From Kitasatospora sp. GAS204B (GTDB lineage: Bacteria; Actinomycetota; Actinomycetes; Streptomycetales; Streptomycetaceae), in contig NZ_JARZAG010000020.1 in assembly GCF_029892155.1 (NCBI RefSeq), positions 62,001 to 126,000 on the forward strand: a stretch of DNA of 64,000 nt, in the 5' to 3' direction. The position numbers and the translations under genes were made by a program. This document shows, one piece after another, positions 21,720 through 29,781 of this stretch; position 1 is the stretch's first letter, and each line of letters begins with the position of its first letter. Below the pieces are notes generated by a model. That model worked only from the letters and a program-made list of their open reading frames with translations. It ran no database searches and was not told where the DNA came from.

Positions 21720-24125
21720 ATGCAAACGGACGAGTACCGCGCCCTGCTGCAGGAGCAGCACAGACTGACCCGCCGGCTCAAGGCCCGGATCAGTGAACTG
21801 GAGGAGCAGCGCAACGCCCCGCTCGCCGTGGTCGCGACCGCGCTACGGCTGCCCGGCGGGCTGACCACCCCCGAGTCCTACTGGGACTTCCTGCTCGGCG
21901 AGCAGGACGCGCTCAGCGAGATCCCCGAGGAGCGCCCGGGCCTGCGCGCCGTCTACGACGAGAAGCCCGACCAGCTCGGCCGCTCCTACGTGCGGCGGGC
22001 CGGGTTCCTGAGCGACATCGCCGGCTTCGACGCGGGTTTCTTCGGGATCTCGCAGCGCGAGGCCACCGCGCTGGACCCGCAGCAGCGGCTGCTGCTGGAG
22101 ACCGGCTGGGAGGTGATGGAGCGGGCCGGCCTGCCGGTCCGCCGCCAGGAGCGGCTCAAGGCCGGCGTCTTCGTCGGCATGATGACCTCCGAGTACGTCC
22201 AGCGGATGGCGCATCCGGACGACAAGACCGGCATCGACCCCTACTACGGCACCGGCGGCGGCCACTCGATGGCGGCCGGGCGGGTCTCCTACGTGCTGGG
22301 CCTGTCCGGGCCGGCGATCAGCGTGGACACCGCCTGCTCCTCCTCGCTGGTCGCGCTGCACCTGGCCACCCGCAGCCTGCGCCAGGGCGAGTGCCGCTAC
22401 GCGCTGGTCGGCGGCGCCAACCTGATCCTCTCGCCGGACCTGATGGTCTCGCTCTGCCAGAACAAGGCGCTGGCGCCGGACGGCCGTTCCAAGACCTTCA
22501 CCGCCGCCGCCGACGGCTACGGCCGGGGCGAGGGCGTCGGCATGGTGCTGCTGATGCGCCTGGACGAGGCCGAGCGCGAGGGCCGTCCGATCCTCGCGGT
22601 GCTGCGCGGCACCGCCGTCAACCACGACGGCGCCTCCTCGGGGCTGACCGTGCCCAACGGCCCGGCCCAGCAGGAGGTGTTGCGGGCCGCGCTGGCCGAC
22701 GCCGGAGTGGCCGCCGCCGAGGTCGGCTACGTCGAGGCGCACGGCACCGGCACCTCGCTCGGCGACCCGATCGAGGTCGGCGCGCTGGACGCGGTGGTCG
22801 GCAGCGGCGTGTCGGACCGTCAGGAACCGCTGCTCACCGGCAGCGTGAAGTCCCGGATCGGCCACCTGGAGGCGGCCGCCGGGCTGGCCGGCCTGATCAA
22901 GGTGGTGCTGATGCTCCAGCACGGCCGGATCCCGGCCGCGCTGAGCGCCGCCGACGGCGAGTTGAACGCGCTGATCCCGTGGGAGCGGATCAACGTCGCG
23001 GTGCCGCGCGAGAGCCGGGACTGGCCGGCCGGCTACCAGCGCAAGGTGGCGGGCCTGAGCGCCTTCGGGATGAGCGGCACCAACGCGCACGTGGTGCTGG
23101 AGGCCTACCAGGAGGCGCGGCAGCAGCCGCCGGCCGTCCCCGGGCGGCTGGAGCTGGTCACCCTCTCCGCCAAGCACGAGGAGAGCCTGGCCGAGCTGGT
23201 CTCGCTGGCGGCCGGGCACCTGAGCCGCACCGGGGCGGCGGACCTGGCCGCCGACTGCCACACGCTGCGGGCCGGGCGCACCGCCTTCGAGTTCCGGATC
23301 GCGGTCACCGGGCGCAGCGGCACCGAGCTGGCCGAAGCGCTGCTCGCGGCGGCCGAGCACGGCGTGCGCGAGCTCAAGCCGGCCCGGCTGGCCGTCACCC
23401 TGAGCACCGTGCAGGGCTCCGCCCAACTCGCCGCCGCGGTGGCCGCGCTGACCGAGGCCTACCCGGAGCTGATCGCGGGCCACGGCCGCGCCGACGAGCA
23501 ACTGGCGGAGATCCTGCGTCAGTTCGGCCTCAAGGTGCGACCCGGGGCGGCCGCCGCCGACCAGTCGGTGGACGCGGCTCTGCGCTGGGAGGGCGGCAGC
23601 CTGCCGCTCACCGGCGACGAGCCGGCCCAGGCGGTGGACCTGCTGGCGAGCGCGCTCGGCACCCTCTTCGCCGCCGGTGCCGAACTGCGGCTGGACGCGC
23701 TGCGCCCGGCCGGCGCGCGGGCGGCCGGCAACCTGCCCACCTACCCGTTCCGCCGCCGCCGGCTCTGGATCGAGGAGCGGGCCGCCGCCCCAGCACCGGT
23801 GCAGGCACTGGCCGCCGTCCCCACCGTCACCGCCGACCAGGCCGCCGACCGCGCCGCCGTCAGTGCCTTCCTGCACCAGCAACTGCGCACGCTGCTGCAG
23901 GCCGAGGAGGACCTGGCCGAGGGCGAGACCTTCCTGGAACTGGGCGGCGACTCCTTCATCGCGATGCAACTGACCCTGCGGATCGAGGAGAACTACCAGA
24001 TCGAGGTCCCGCTGGACGACTTCCTGGAGGAGATCACCTTGGGCGAGCTCTTCGAGCGGCTCGGCGAACACATCCTCTCCGGTGGCGTGCTGGTCGCCGC
24101 CGCCAGTGAACGGCGCGGCGCGTGA
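21720..24125 (+). CDS. Type I PKS, terminal AT-less module (KS-ACP)
   Basis: The 801-residue protein starts at ATG 21720 behind GGTAGGAAGAG, 11 bp after the previous stop. An N-terminal coiled helix (QEQHRLTRRLKARISELEEQ) is a docking domain. KS: Cys206 in DTACSSSL, HGTGT and GTNAHVV. Residues about 460-690 keep the KS-AT linker and the post-AT end NLPTYPFRRRRLW, but the AT core with GHSxGE is missing. The ACP has Ser745 in GGDSFIA. No KR, DH or thioesterase domain follows. The module should add one malonyl unit without reduction, leaving a beta-ketoacyl-ACP, the chain type expected for tetronate release. Malonyl is probably supplied by the free AT at 24986. Confidence 0.94.
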   Translation: MQTDEYRALLQEQHRLTRRLKARISELEEQRNAPLAVVATALRLPGGLTTPESYWDFLLGEQDALSEIPEERPGLRAVYDEKPDQLGRSYVRRAGFLSDIAGFDAGFFGISQREATALDPQQRLLLETGWEVMERAGLPVRRQERLKAGVFVGMMTSEYVQRMAHPDDKTGIDPYYGTGGGHSMAAGRVSYVLGLSGPAISVDTACSSSLVALHLATRSLRQGECRYALVGGANLILSPDLMVSLCQNKALAPDGRSKTFTAAADGYGRGEGVGMVLLMRLDEAEREGRPILAVLRGTAVNHDGASSGLTVPNGPAQQEVLRAALADAGVAAAEVGYVEAHGTGTSLGDPIEVGALDAVVGSGVSDRQEPLLTGSVKSRIGHLEAAAGLAGLIKVVLMLQHGRIPAALSAADGELNALIPWERINVAVPRESRDWPAGYQRKVAGLSAFGMSGTNAHVVLEAYQEARQQPPAVPGRLELVTLSAKHEESLAELVSLAAGHLSRTGAADLAADCHTLRAGRTAFEFRIAVTGRSGTELAEALLAAAEHGVRELKPARLAVTLSTVQGSAQLAAAVAALTEAYPELIAGHGRADEQLAEILRQFGLKVRPGAAAADQSVDAALRWEGGSLPLTGDEPAQAVDLLASALGTLFAAGAELRLDALRPAGARAAGNLPTYPFRRRRLWIEERAAAPAPVQALAAVPTVTADQAADRAAVSAFLHQQLRTLLQAEEDLAEGETFLELGGDSFIAMQLTLRIEENYQIEVPLDDFLEEITLGELFERLGEHILSGGVLVAAASERRGA

Positions 24126-24886
24126 GGACCGGGGTGCGCCCGCGCCCGGTGGACCGGCCCGCGCTGCGGCTGCTCGGCTTCCACCACGCCGGGGGCTCCT
24201 CGGGCGTCTACTGGCCGATGGCCCGCCAGCTGCCCGAGGACTGGGACCTGGTGCTGATCGACCTGCCGGGCCGTGGCAAGCGCGCCCGGGAGGAGCCGCT
24301 GACCACCCTGTCGGCGGTGCTCGACACGGTCTACGAGGACGTCCAGCCCTGGCTGGACGCGCCGTTCGCGCTCTTCGGGCACAGCCTGGGCTCGCTGGTG
24401 GCGATCGAGCTGGCCCGCCGGCTGGAGGCGGCCGGGCAGCGGCCCGGCTGGGTCGGCGTCTCGGGGCGGGCCGGCCCGAGCTACCAGGCGCGGGTGCGGC
24501 GCCGGCTCTACGAGCTGGACGACGAACGGCTGCTCGGCCAGCTGCTGGCGATGGGCGGCACGCCCGACCGGATCCACGAGGTGCCGGAGTTCGTCGAACG
24601 GTTCCTCCGGCTCACCCGGGCGGACCTGCGCGCCGTCGAGTCCTACAATCCCGACCCCGACCGGGTCCCGCTGACCGCCCCGGTCTCCGCCTTCGGCGGC
24701 GACATCGATCCGTGGGCGCCCGAGTTCATGTTGGCCGGCTGGGCCCGGGAGACCACCGCGGAGTTCGGCTACCAGCTCTTCCCCGGTGGCCACTTCTACT
24801 TCCTCGGCCAGGCCTTCCCGGGATTCACCAGAGCGCTGGTGGCCGAGGCCGCGGCGCAGCTGGCGGGCGCTGCGAGCCGTTCCTGA
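24122..24886 (+). CDS. Type II thioesterase
   Basis: The 254-residue alpha/beta-hydrolase begins at GTG 24122, overlapping the PKS stop as GTGA. The nucleophile elbow is GHSLGSLVAIELARR, and the catalytic histidine is in FPGGHFYFL. The N-terminus LLGFHHAGGSSGVYWPM is the type II (editing) thioesterase signature. Such enzymes hydrolyse stalled or wrong acyl groups from PKS carrier domains in the cytoplasm. Because the last PKS lacks its own thioesterase, a release role is conceivable, but the tetronate cassette offers a better explanation. Confidence 0.92.
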   Translation: MRTGVRPRPVDRPALRLLGFHHAGGSSGVYWPMARQLPEDWDLVLIDLPGRGKRAREEPLTTLSAVLDTVYEDVQPWLDAPFALFGHSLGSLVAIELARRLEAAGQRPGWVGVSGRAGPSYQARVRRRLYELDDERLLGQLLAMGGTPDRIHEVPEFVERFLRLTRADLRAVESYNPDPDRVPLTAPVSAFGGDIDPWAPEFMLAGWARETTAEFGYQLFPGGHFYFLGQAFPGFTRALVAEAAAQLAGAASRS

Positions 24887-24985
24887 AACACGCCCCAGGG
24901 GGCGGGGTCGGTGCCGAGTGCACCGCCCCCGCCCCGGCGCCGAGTGCGCCGACTTCAGTCCCGTTCCGCGAGAGGAGCACCGACC

Positions 24986-25963
24986 GTGCCCGCCACCCCC
25001 GCGACCGCCTTCGTCTTCACCGGCCAGGGCAGCCAGCAGCCACGGATGACCGTGGGCCTCTACAACTCCAGTCCCGTCTACCGCCGTCACCTGGAGCAGG
25101 CGGACGCCGCCCTGCGCCCGGGCCTGGACCGCTCGGTGGTCGACTTCGTCCGCGCCGCCGACCCGCTGATCAACCGGACCGGCTACGCCCAGCCGGTGCT
25201 CTTCGCGATCGGCTACGCGCTCGGCGCCACACTGGGCGAGCTCGGTGTGCGTCCTGACCTGCTGCTCGGCCACAGCATCGGCGAGTTCGCCGCCGCGGTG
25301 CTCTCCGGCGCGCTGAGCCTGACCGACGCGGCCCGGCTGGTCACCGCTCGGGCGCAGGGCATGGAGCTGCTGCCCGAGGGCGGCGCGATGCTGGCGGTCA
25401 AGGCGAGCGAGGCCGAGGTGCTCGAACTGATCCCGGCGCACCCGCTGGTCGGCACCGCCGCCGTGAACAGCCGGGCCGAGGTGGTGCTCTCCGGCGACGG
25501 CGATCAACTGGACGCGATCCGCGAGCGGTTGGCCGGGCACGGCATCAAGGCCACCAGGCTGCGGGTGTCGCACGCCTTCCACTCGCCGCTGATGGCCCCG
25601 ATGCTGGACGACTTCGGCGCGGTGGCCCGCACCGTCGACCACCGGCCCGCCGCCACCGCACTGGTCTCCACCGTGCTGGGCCGACCGCTGGCGGCCGAGG
25701 AGTTGAGCGCCGACTACTGGGTGCGGCACATCAGCGCCACCGTCCGGTTCGCCGACGGGGTCGAGGCGCTGCTCGCACTGGGTGCCACCCGGATCGTCGA
25801 GGTCGGGCCGCGCCCGGTGCTCTCCCGGTTGCTGGAGCCGCTGGCCGAGGAGCACGGCTTCCAGGTCTTCAACGCCTGCCGGGGGCCGGCCGGCACCGGT
25901 GACCAACTCGCCGCGCTGGCCGCCGAACTCACCGCAGGCCGCCCGGTCGCGGTGCCGGCCTGA
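24986..25963 (+). CDS. Free-standing malonyl-CoA acyltransferase (trans-AT)
   Basis: The 325-residue protein starts at GTG 24986 behind GAGAGGAG. It has the FTGQGSQQPRM opening, the nucleophile Ser97 in GHSIGE, and HAFHSP at 196-201, the malonyl-CoA signature. The family-typical C-terminal end RIVEVGPRPVLSRLL is present. It is longer and closer to modular AT domains than to housekeeping FabD. Directly downstream of two AT-less modules, the likely job is charging their ACPs with malonyl in trans. It could also serve the discrete ACPs. Confidence 0.92.
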   Translation: MPATPATAFVFTGQGSQQPRMTVGLYNSSPVYRRHLEQADAALRPGLDRSVVDFVRAADPLINRTGYAQPVLFAIGYALGATLGELGVRPDLLLGHSIGEFAAAVLSGALSLTDAARLVTARAQGMELLPEGGAMLAVKASEAEVLELIPAHPLVGTAAVNSRAEVVLSGDGDQLDAIRERLAGHGIKATRLRVSHAFHSPLMAPMLDDFGAVARTVDHRPAATALVSTVLGRPLAAEELSADYWVRHISATVRFADGVEALLALGATRIVEVGPRPVLSRLLEPLAEEHGFQVFNACRGPAGTGDQLAALAAELTAGRPVAVPA

Positions 25964-25979
25964 CGGGCGGCTGGGCTTG

Positions 25980-26207
25980 ATGTCCGCCTTCGTCCGGCTG
26001 CTGGACCAGCTGCTCGTGCTGCTGGGCACCGCCGGGGCGGCCCAGTTCGCGGTGCCGCTCCCGGTCGAGGAGGAGTACTGCTGCCGGGACTGCGGCCTGG
26101 CGCTCGACCGGCAGGACGGCCGCGGCGGCGACTGGGACGACTGGGAGATCGAGTTGCTCGGCCGGCGGTCCGAGCGGCTGGGGCCGCCGCTGGAGTGGCT
26201 GCCCTGA
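25980..26207 (+). CDS. Small cysteine-containing protein, unknown function
   Basis: The 75-residue reading frame starts at ATG 25980, 16 bp after the AT stop, in the same direction. The N-terminal half is hydrophobic (FVRLLDQLLVLLGTAGAAQF). It is followed by an acidic part with the motif YCCRDCGLALD, which could bind a metal or form a disulfide. The C-terminus is charged and ends PLEWLP. No family is recognised. Position and codon pattern suggest it is the last gene of the type I PKS operon. Confidence 0.5.
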   Translation: MSAFVRLLDQLLVLLGTAGAAQFAVPLPVEEEYCCRDCGLALDRQDGRGGDWDDWEIELLGRRSERLGPPLEWLP

Positions 26208-26334
26208 GCCCGGCGACGGCCGGTGGTGAAACGTATCCGCACCGCTGTGGATTGTGATCGCGTTCCCAGCTTTGGATGGTAGAACCCTCTCAGGACGCGC
26301 GAGCTGTACCGTGCGCTGAGGTGGGGAGTCCGGC

Positions 26335-26940
26335 TTGATCAGGGTCATGTTGGCAGAGGACATGAACATGGTCCGCGGGGCGCTGGTCGCGCTCCTGAAC
26401 CTCGAACCGGACATCGAGGTGGTCGGTGAGGTGGCCTCGGGCGACGAGATCGTGCCCCGGGCGCTTGACTGGCGACCGGATGTGGCCATCGTCGACATCG
26501 ACCTGCCGGGCATCGACGGCCTGACCGCCGCCGCCGAGCTGATCAAGGAACTGCCGTCCTGCCGCACCCTGATCCTCACCAGCCTCGGCCGCCCGGGAAA
26601 CCTGCGGCGCGCGGTGGCCGCCCAGGTCGCCGGCTTCATCCTGAAGGACGCGCCGCCGGACCGGCTGGCCGAGGCGATCCGCGGGGTGGCGGCGGGGCGG
26701 CGGGTGATCGACCCGCAACTGGCCCTGGCCGCCTGGGACTCGGTGGAGAACCCGCTCACCGGGCGGGAGTCGGAGGTGCTGCGGCTGGCCGCCGGCGGCG
26801 CGGAGGTGGCGGAGATCGCCGCCAGCCTCTACCTCTCGGCCGGCACCGTGCGCAACTACCTGACCACCGCCGTGACCAAGCTCAACGCGCGTAACCGGGT
26901 CGACGCGATCCGGATCGCGTCCCAGGCGGGCTGGCTGTAG
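26335..26940 (+). CDS. NarL/FixJ-family response regulator
   Basis: The 201-residue protein begins at TTG 26335 with GGGGAG upstream. The receiver domain has the phosphoacceptor Asp54 in VDIDLPGIDG and an N-terminal acidic pair (AEDM). The C-terminal LuxR-type helix-turn-helix begins NPLTGRESEVLRLAAGG and continues AEIAASLYLSAGTVRNYL. The sensor kinase on the opposite strand overlaps its 3' end by 59 bp, so they are a likely pair despite not being co-transcribed. Targets are unknown; the adjacent PKS operons are plausible. Confidence 0.93.
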   Translation: MIRVMLAEDMNMVRGALVALLNLEPDIEVVGEVASGDEIVPRALDWRPDVAIVDIDLPGIDGLTAAAELIKELPSCRTLILTSLGRPGNLRRAVAAQVAGFILKDAPPDRLAEAIRGVAAGRRVIDPQLALAAWDSVENPLTGRESEVLRLAAGGAEVAEIAASLYLSAGTVRNYLTTAVTKLNARNRVDAIRIASQAGWL

Positions 26941-28120
26941 CACCGTCGGCCGGCAACGGGACCCGGGCTTCCAGCTGGAAGCGGCCGTCCGGGCCGACGG
27001 CGGCGGTGAGCCGGCCGCCGAGCCGGCCGACCCGGGAGCGCAGGCTGTCGATGCCGGTGCCGCGCCGGGCCGGCTGCTCCTGGGGCGCGGGCTGCACGCC
27101 GTCGTTGACGATCCGCAGCAACACGCTCCGGTCGCGCTGCTCGATGCTGATGGCGCAGTGCTCGGCCTTGCTGTGCCCCAGCACGTTGGTGATGCCCTCG
27201 CGCAGCACGGTCGCCAGCACGGTGCTGACCTGCGGCGGCAGCCGGTCGTGCGAGATGTCCAGGTCGATCTGGATGTCGGCGGCGGCCAGCACCGAGCAGC
27301 CGGAGCGGGTCTCCTGGTCCAGGGACATCTCTCGGTAGCCGCTGGCCACCATGCGCACGTCGGAGAGCGCCTGGCGGGATATCTCCAGGATCTCGATCAG
27401 CTCGTCGCCCGCCCGGTCGGGGTGGCTGGTGACCAGGCGACGGGTGAGTTCGGTCTTCAGGGTGATGGCGGAGAGGCTGTAGCCGAGCAGGTCGTGCAGG
27501 TCCTGCGAGAAGCGCAGGCGCTCCTGCTGGACGGCCATCCGGGCCAGCTCCTCGCGGGTCCGCTTGACCTCCTCCACCAGGTCGCCGAGCCGCAGCATGC
27601 CGTAGACGATCAGGCCGGTGATGGTGGCGGAGATCAGCGTGTAGCTGATCGACCAGGCGTCGTCGGGCGTCACCAGGTACTGCGCCCAGGTCTGGGTGCC
27701 CACCACCAGGCCGAACAGCACCCAGCTCACCGGCGCGGCGGTGAGCACCAGCAGGTTCCCGGCGAAGAACCCCGGCATGCCGACCCAGGCGCTGCCGAAC
27801 ATCAGGAACGGCAGGTAGACCAGCGCGGCCTGCAGGGCCAGGGTGGCGTAGGCGGTCCGGGACCCGGGGCGCGGCGCGAGGCGGGTGTTGTGGATCAGTT
27901 GCAGGGCCAGCAGGGCGCCGACCGAGACGGTGAAGACCAGCACCTGGCTGAGGCCCGGTCTCAGGGTCATGGTGTGCACACCGGCCAGCACCGCGAAGCC
28001 GCTGAAGACGACGGCGATCACCGTGCGCGACAGTCGCGACGCGGGCCCGACAGCGGACCGGTCGTCAACCACCGGAATGCGGCGACCGTGCGCGTCTACC
28101 CGACGTGACATCCGTGACAT
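26882..28120 (-). CDS. Membrane sensor histidine kinase, HisKA_3 (NarX/DesK) type
   Basis: The 412-residue protein is read from the first ATG (28120) after AAGGGGG; an upstream in-frame start has no such site. The N-terminal half has about six hydrophobic segments (around 35-175) forming a membrane sensor. A coiled linker EEVKRTREELARM follows, then the dimerisation box SQDLHDLLGYSLS with phospho-accepting His209. The ATPase part has REGITNVLGHSKA (N-box) and GTGIDSLRSRVGRLGG. The partner is the convergent response regulator. A membrane-level signal for switching the clusters is inferred. Confidence 0.92.
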   Translation of the reverse strand: MSRMSRRVDAHGRRIPVVDDRSAVGPASRLSRTVIAVVFSGFAVLAGVHTMTLRPGLSQVLVFTVSVGALLALQLIHNTRLAPRPGSRTAYATLALQAALVYLPFLMFGSAWVGMPGFFAGNLLVLTAAPVSWVLFGLVVGTQTWAQYLVTPDDAWSISYTLISATITGLIVYGMLRLGDLVEEVKRTREELARMAVQQERLRFSQDLHDLLGYSLSAITLKTELTRRLVTSHPDRAGDELIEILEISRQALSDVRMVASGYREMSLDQETRSGCSVLAAADIQIDLDISHDRLPPQVSTVLATVLREGITNVLGHSKAEHCAISIEQRDRSVLLRIVNDGVQPAPQEQPARRGTGIDSLRSRVGRLGGRLTAAVGPDGRFQLEARVPLPADGATASPPGTRSGSRRPGYAR

Positions 28121-28259
28121 CCGTCCCCCTTGACCACCGAGGTCACCCCACCGGCACACATCGTAGCGGCGCACCAGCTACTCCAAGGGGTACGCGGCAT
28201 GTGTCTTTTCACAGAAACCAGCCACTACTTCGGCAATTCACGCGCAGTTTGACATCGAG

Positions 28260-29735
28260 TCAGGCCGTCGACGGGCCGACGATCAGTTCGCCGACGCTGG
28301 ACTCCCGCCGCCAGTCCAGGCCGAAGGCCCGGGCCGCCGCGTCGCTGTCCCCGAAGGCGACCGGTTGCGGGGCCAACCGCATCGCGGTGGCCACCAGGTT
28401 GAGGGTCTGCAGCAGGATGCCGACGTGCTTGAGCGTGGTGGCGTAGGCCATCCCGCCGTAGACCCAGGAGAGCCGGCCGAACCGGGCGGTGAGGGTGATC
28501 AGCACCGGTGGCTCCCGCCGCAGCCCGGCGGCCATCATCGCCGCGTCGAGCAGTTCGGCGACCGCCTCCTCGGCGGTGTTGATCAGCGTCAGGCCGTGGC
28601 CGCGCGGATCGTAGTGGTAGATGCCGCGGGGCAGGTCGGCGGCGGTGCCGACCACCAGGTAGAGCTCCAGCTCGTACAGGTCGCCGGTGCTCGGGTAGGG
28701 CCGGTCGGTGGTGGTGCCCGCCGCCGCCTCGTCCGGGCCGCCGACGTGCATCTCCCGTACCCGGGCCGCGCGGTGCAGCAGTTCGCCCAGGTGCGCGGCG
28801 GTGACCGCGTGGTCGCCGAGCCGGCCCGCCGGGCGCCGGGACTCCAGCACCTCGGTCAGGGTCGGCTCGGCCGCGCCGCGCTCGGGGGGCCGGGGCAGCG
28901 GGAAGTACTTGCCGCGCGGCAGCGGCTTCACCGCCGGCTCGTGCGGCGGCCGTTGACCCTGCGGGAAGACCGCGCCGTAGGCGCCGTCGTGCCGGCCGAG
29001 CCGGCTGCGGGAGTGGAAGAGCAGGTCGTGCTCGGCCCACCCGAGCAGGTCGGGATCGGTGTCCTCGGCGAACCGCGGGCCGCCGAGCCGATCGCGTTCG
29101 CCCACCAGCACCATGCCGGTGGCCACCAGGTGGGCGACCACCGCGCCGATCGCCTCGCCGGGCAGGCCGATGGCGCGGGCCAGCTTCGCGACGCTGGTCG
29201 GGCGGGTGAGCGCGGCCGCGATCAGCACCGCGTCACTGTGGTGCAGCAGCACCCGGTGCAGGGCCAGCGGGGACTCCAGCACGGCCTCCCCGCCGCCGGC
29301 GCCGAGCGTCGCGAACCGGGAGAGCCGCAGCGGCCGTTCGGGGTCGACCGCGGCGACGGTGGTGCTGGCCTGGCCGGAGATCGGGACCACCGAGAGCAGC
29401 GCGCCCTCCCCGTCGGTCAGCGCCAGGGTCTGGATCACCGTGCCCTGCAGCCGGTCCAGCACCTCGGCCAGCCGCCGGTGCTGCGCCGCCGCGTGCTCGT
29501 CCCCGATCGACAGCCCGGCCAGCACGTTGACCAGGTTGACCGGCCCGAAGGCCATCCGGCGCAGCGCCTCCCGCACGGCGGGCCCCGGCCGGTCGATCGG
29601 CACCTCGCCCCAGCGGGTCAGCACCGTGATCGCGTCCTGCCCGAACACCTGCTCCACCAGGGCATCCTCGCGCAGCGACCGCAGCAGCACGGTGGCGCTC
29701 GCACACTGTTCCGGGGCACTGGCTGTCGGGTCCAT
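28260..29735 (-). CDS. SagB-type dehydrogenase (azoline oxidase, nitroreductase fold)
   Basis: The 491-residue protein starts at ATG 29735 behind GAGGAGC. The first 240 residues are the variable helical region seen in actinobacterial SagB/ThcOx proteins (SLREDALVEQVFGQDAITVL). The C-terminal half is the FMN-binding nitroreductase fold with PYPSTGDLYELELYLVV, GIYHYDPRGHGL and GGMAYATTLKHVGILLQTLN. In azol(in)e RiPP pathways this enzyme oxidises thiazolines or oxazolines to thiazoles or oxazoles. It follows the cyclodehydratase by 46 bp on the same strand. A 9/10 CTGAC-N5-GTCAG match overlaps its stop codon (28249-28263). Confidence 0.9.
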   Translation of the reverse strand: MDPTASAPEQCASATVLLRSLREDALVEQVFGQDAITVLTRWGEVPIDRPGPAVREALRRMAFGPVNLVNVLAGLSIGDEHAAAQHRRLAEVLDRLQGTVIQTLALTDGEGALLSVVPISGQASTTVAAVDPERPLRLSRFATLGAGGGEAVLESPLALHRVLLHHSDAVLIAAALTRPTSVAKLARAIGLPGEAIGAVVAHLVATGMVLVGERDRLGGPRFAEDTDPDLLGWAEHDLLFHSRSRLGRHDGAYGAVFPQGQRPPHEPAVKPLPRGKYFPLPRPPERGAAEPTLTEVLESRRPAGRLGDHAVTAAHLGELLHRAARVREMHVGGPDEAAAGTTTDRPYPSTGDLYELELYLVVGTAADLPRGIYHYDPRGHGLTLINTAEEAVAELLDAAMMAAGLRREPPVLITLTARFGRLSWVYGGMAYATTLKHVGILLQTLNLVATAMRLAPQPVAFGDSDAAARAFGLDWRRESSVGELIVGPSTA

Positions 29736-29781
29736 CGCTGCTCCTCGGATGCTCCTTCTGGTCCGGCGCCCGGCCGGGGTG

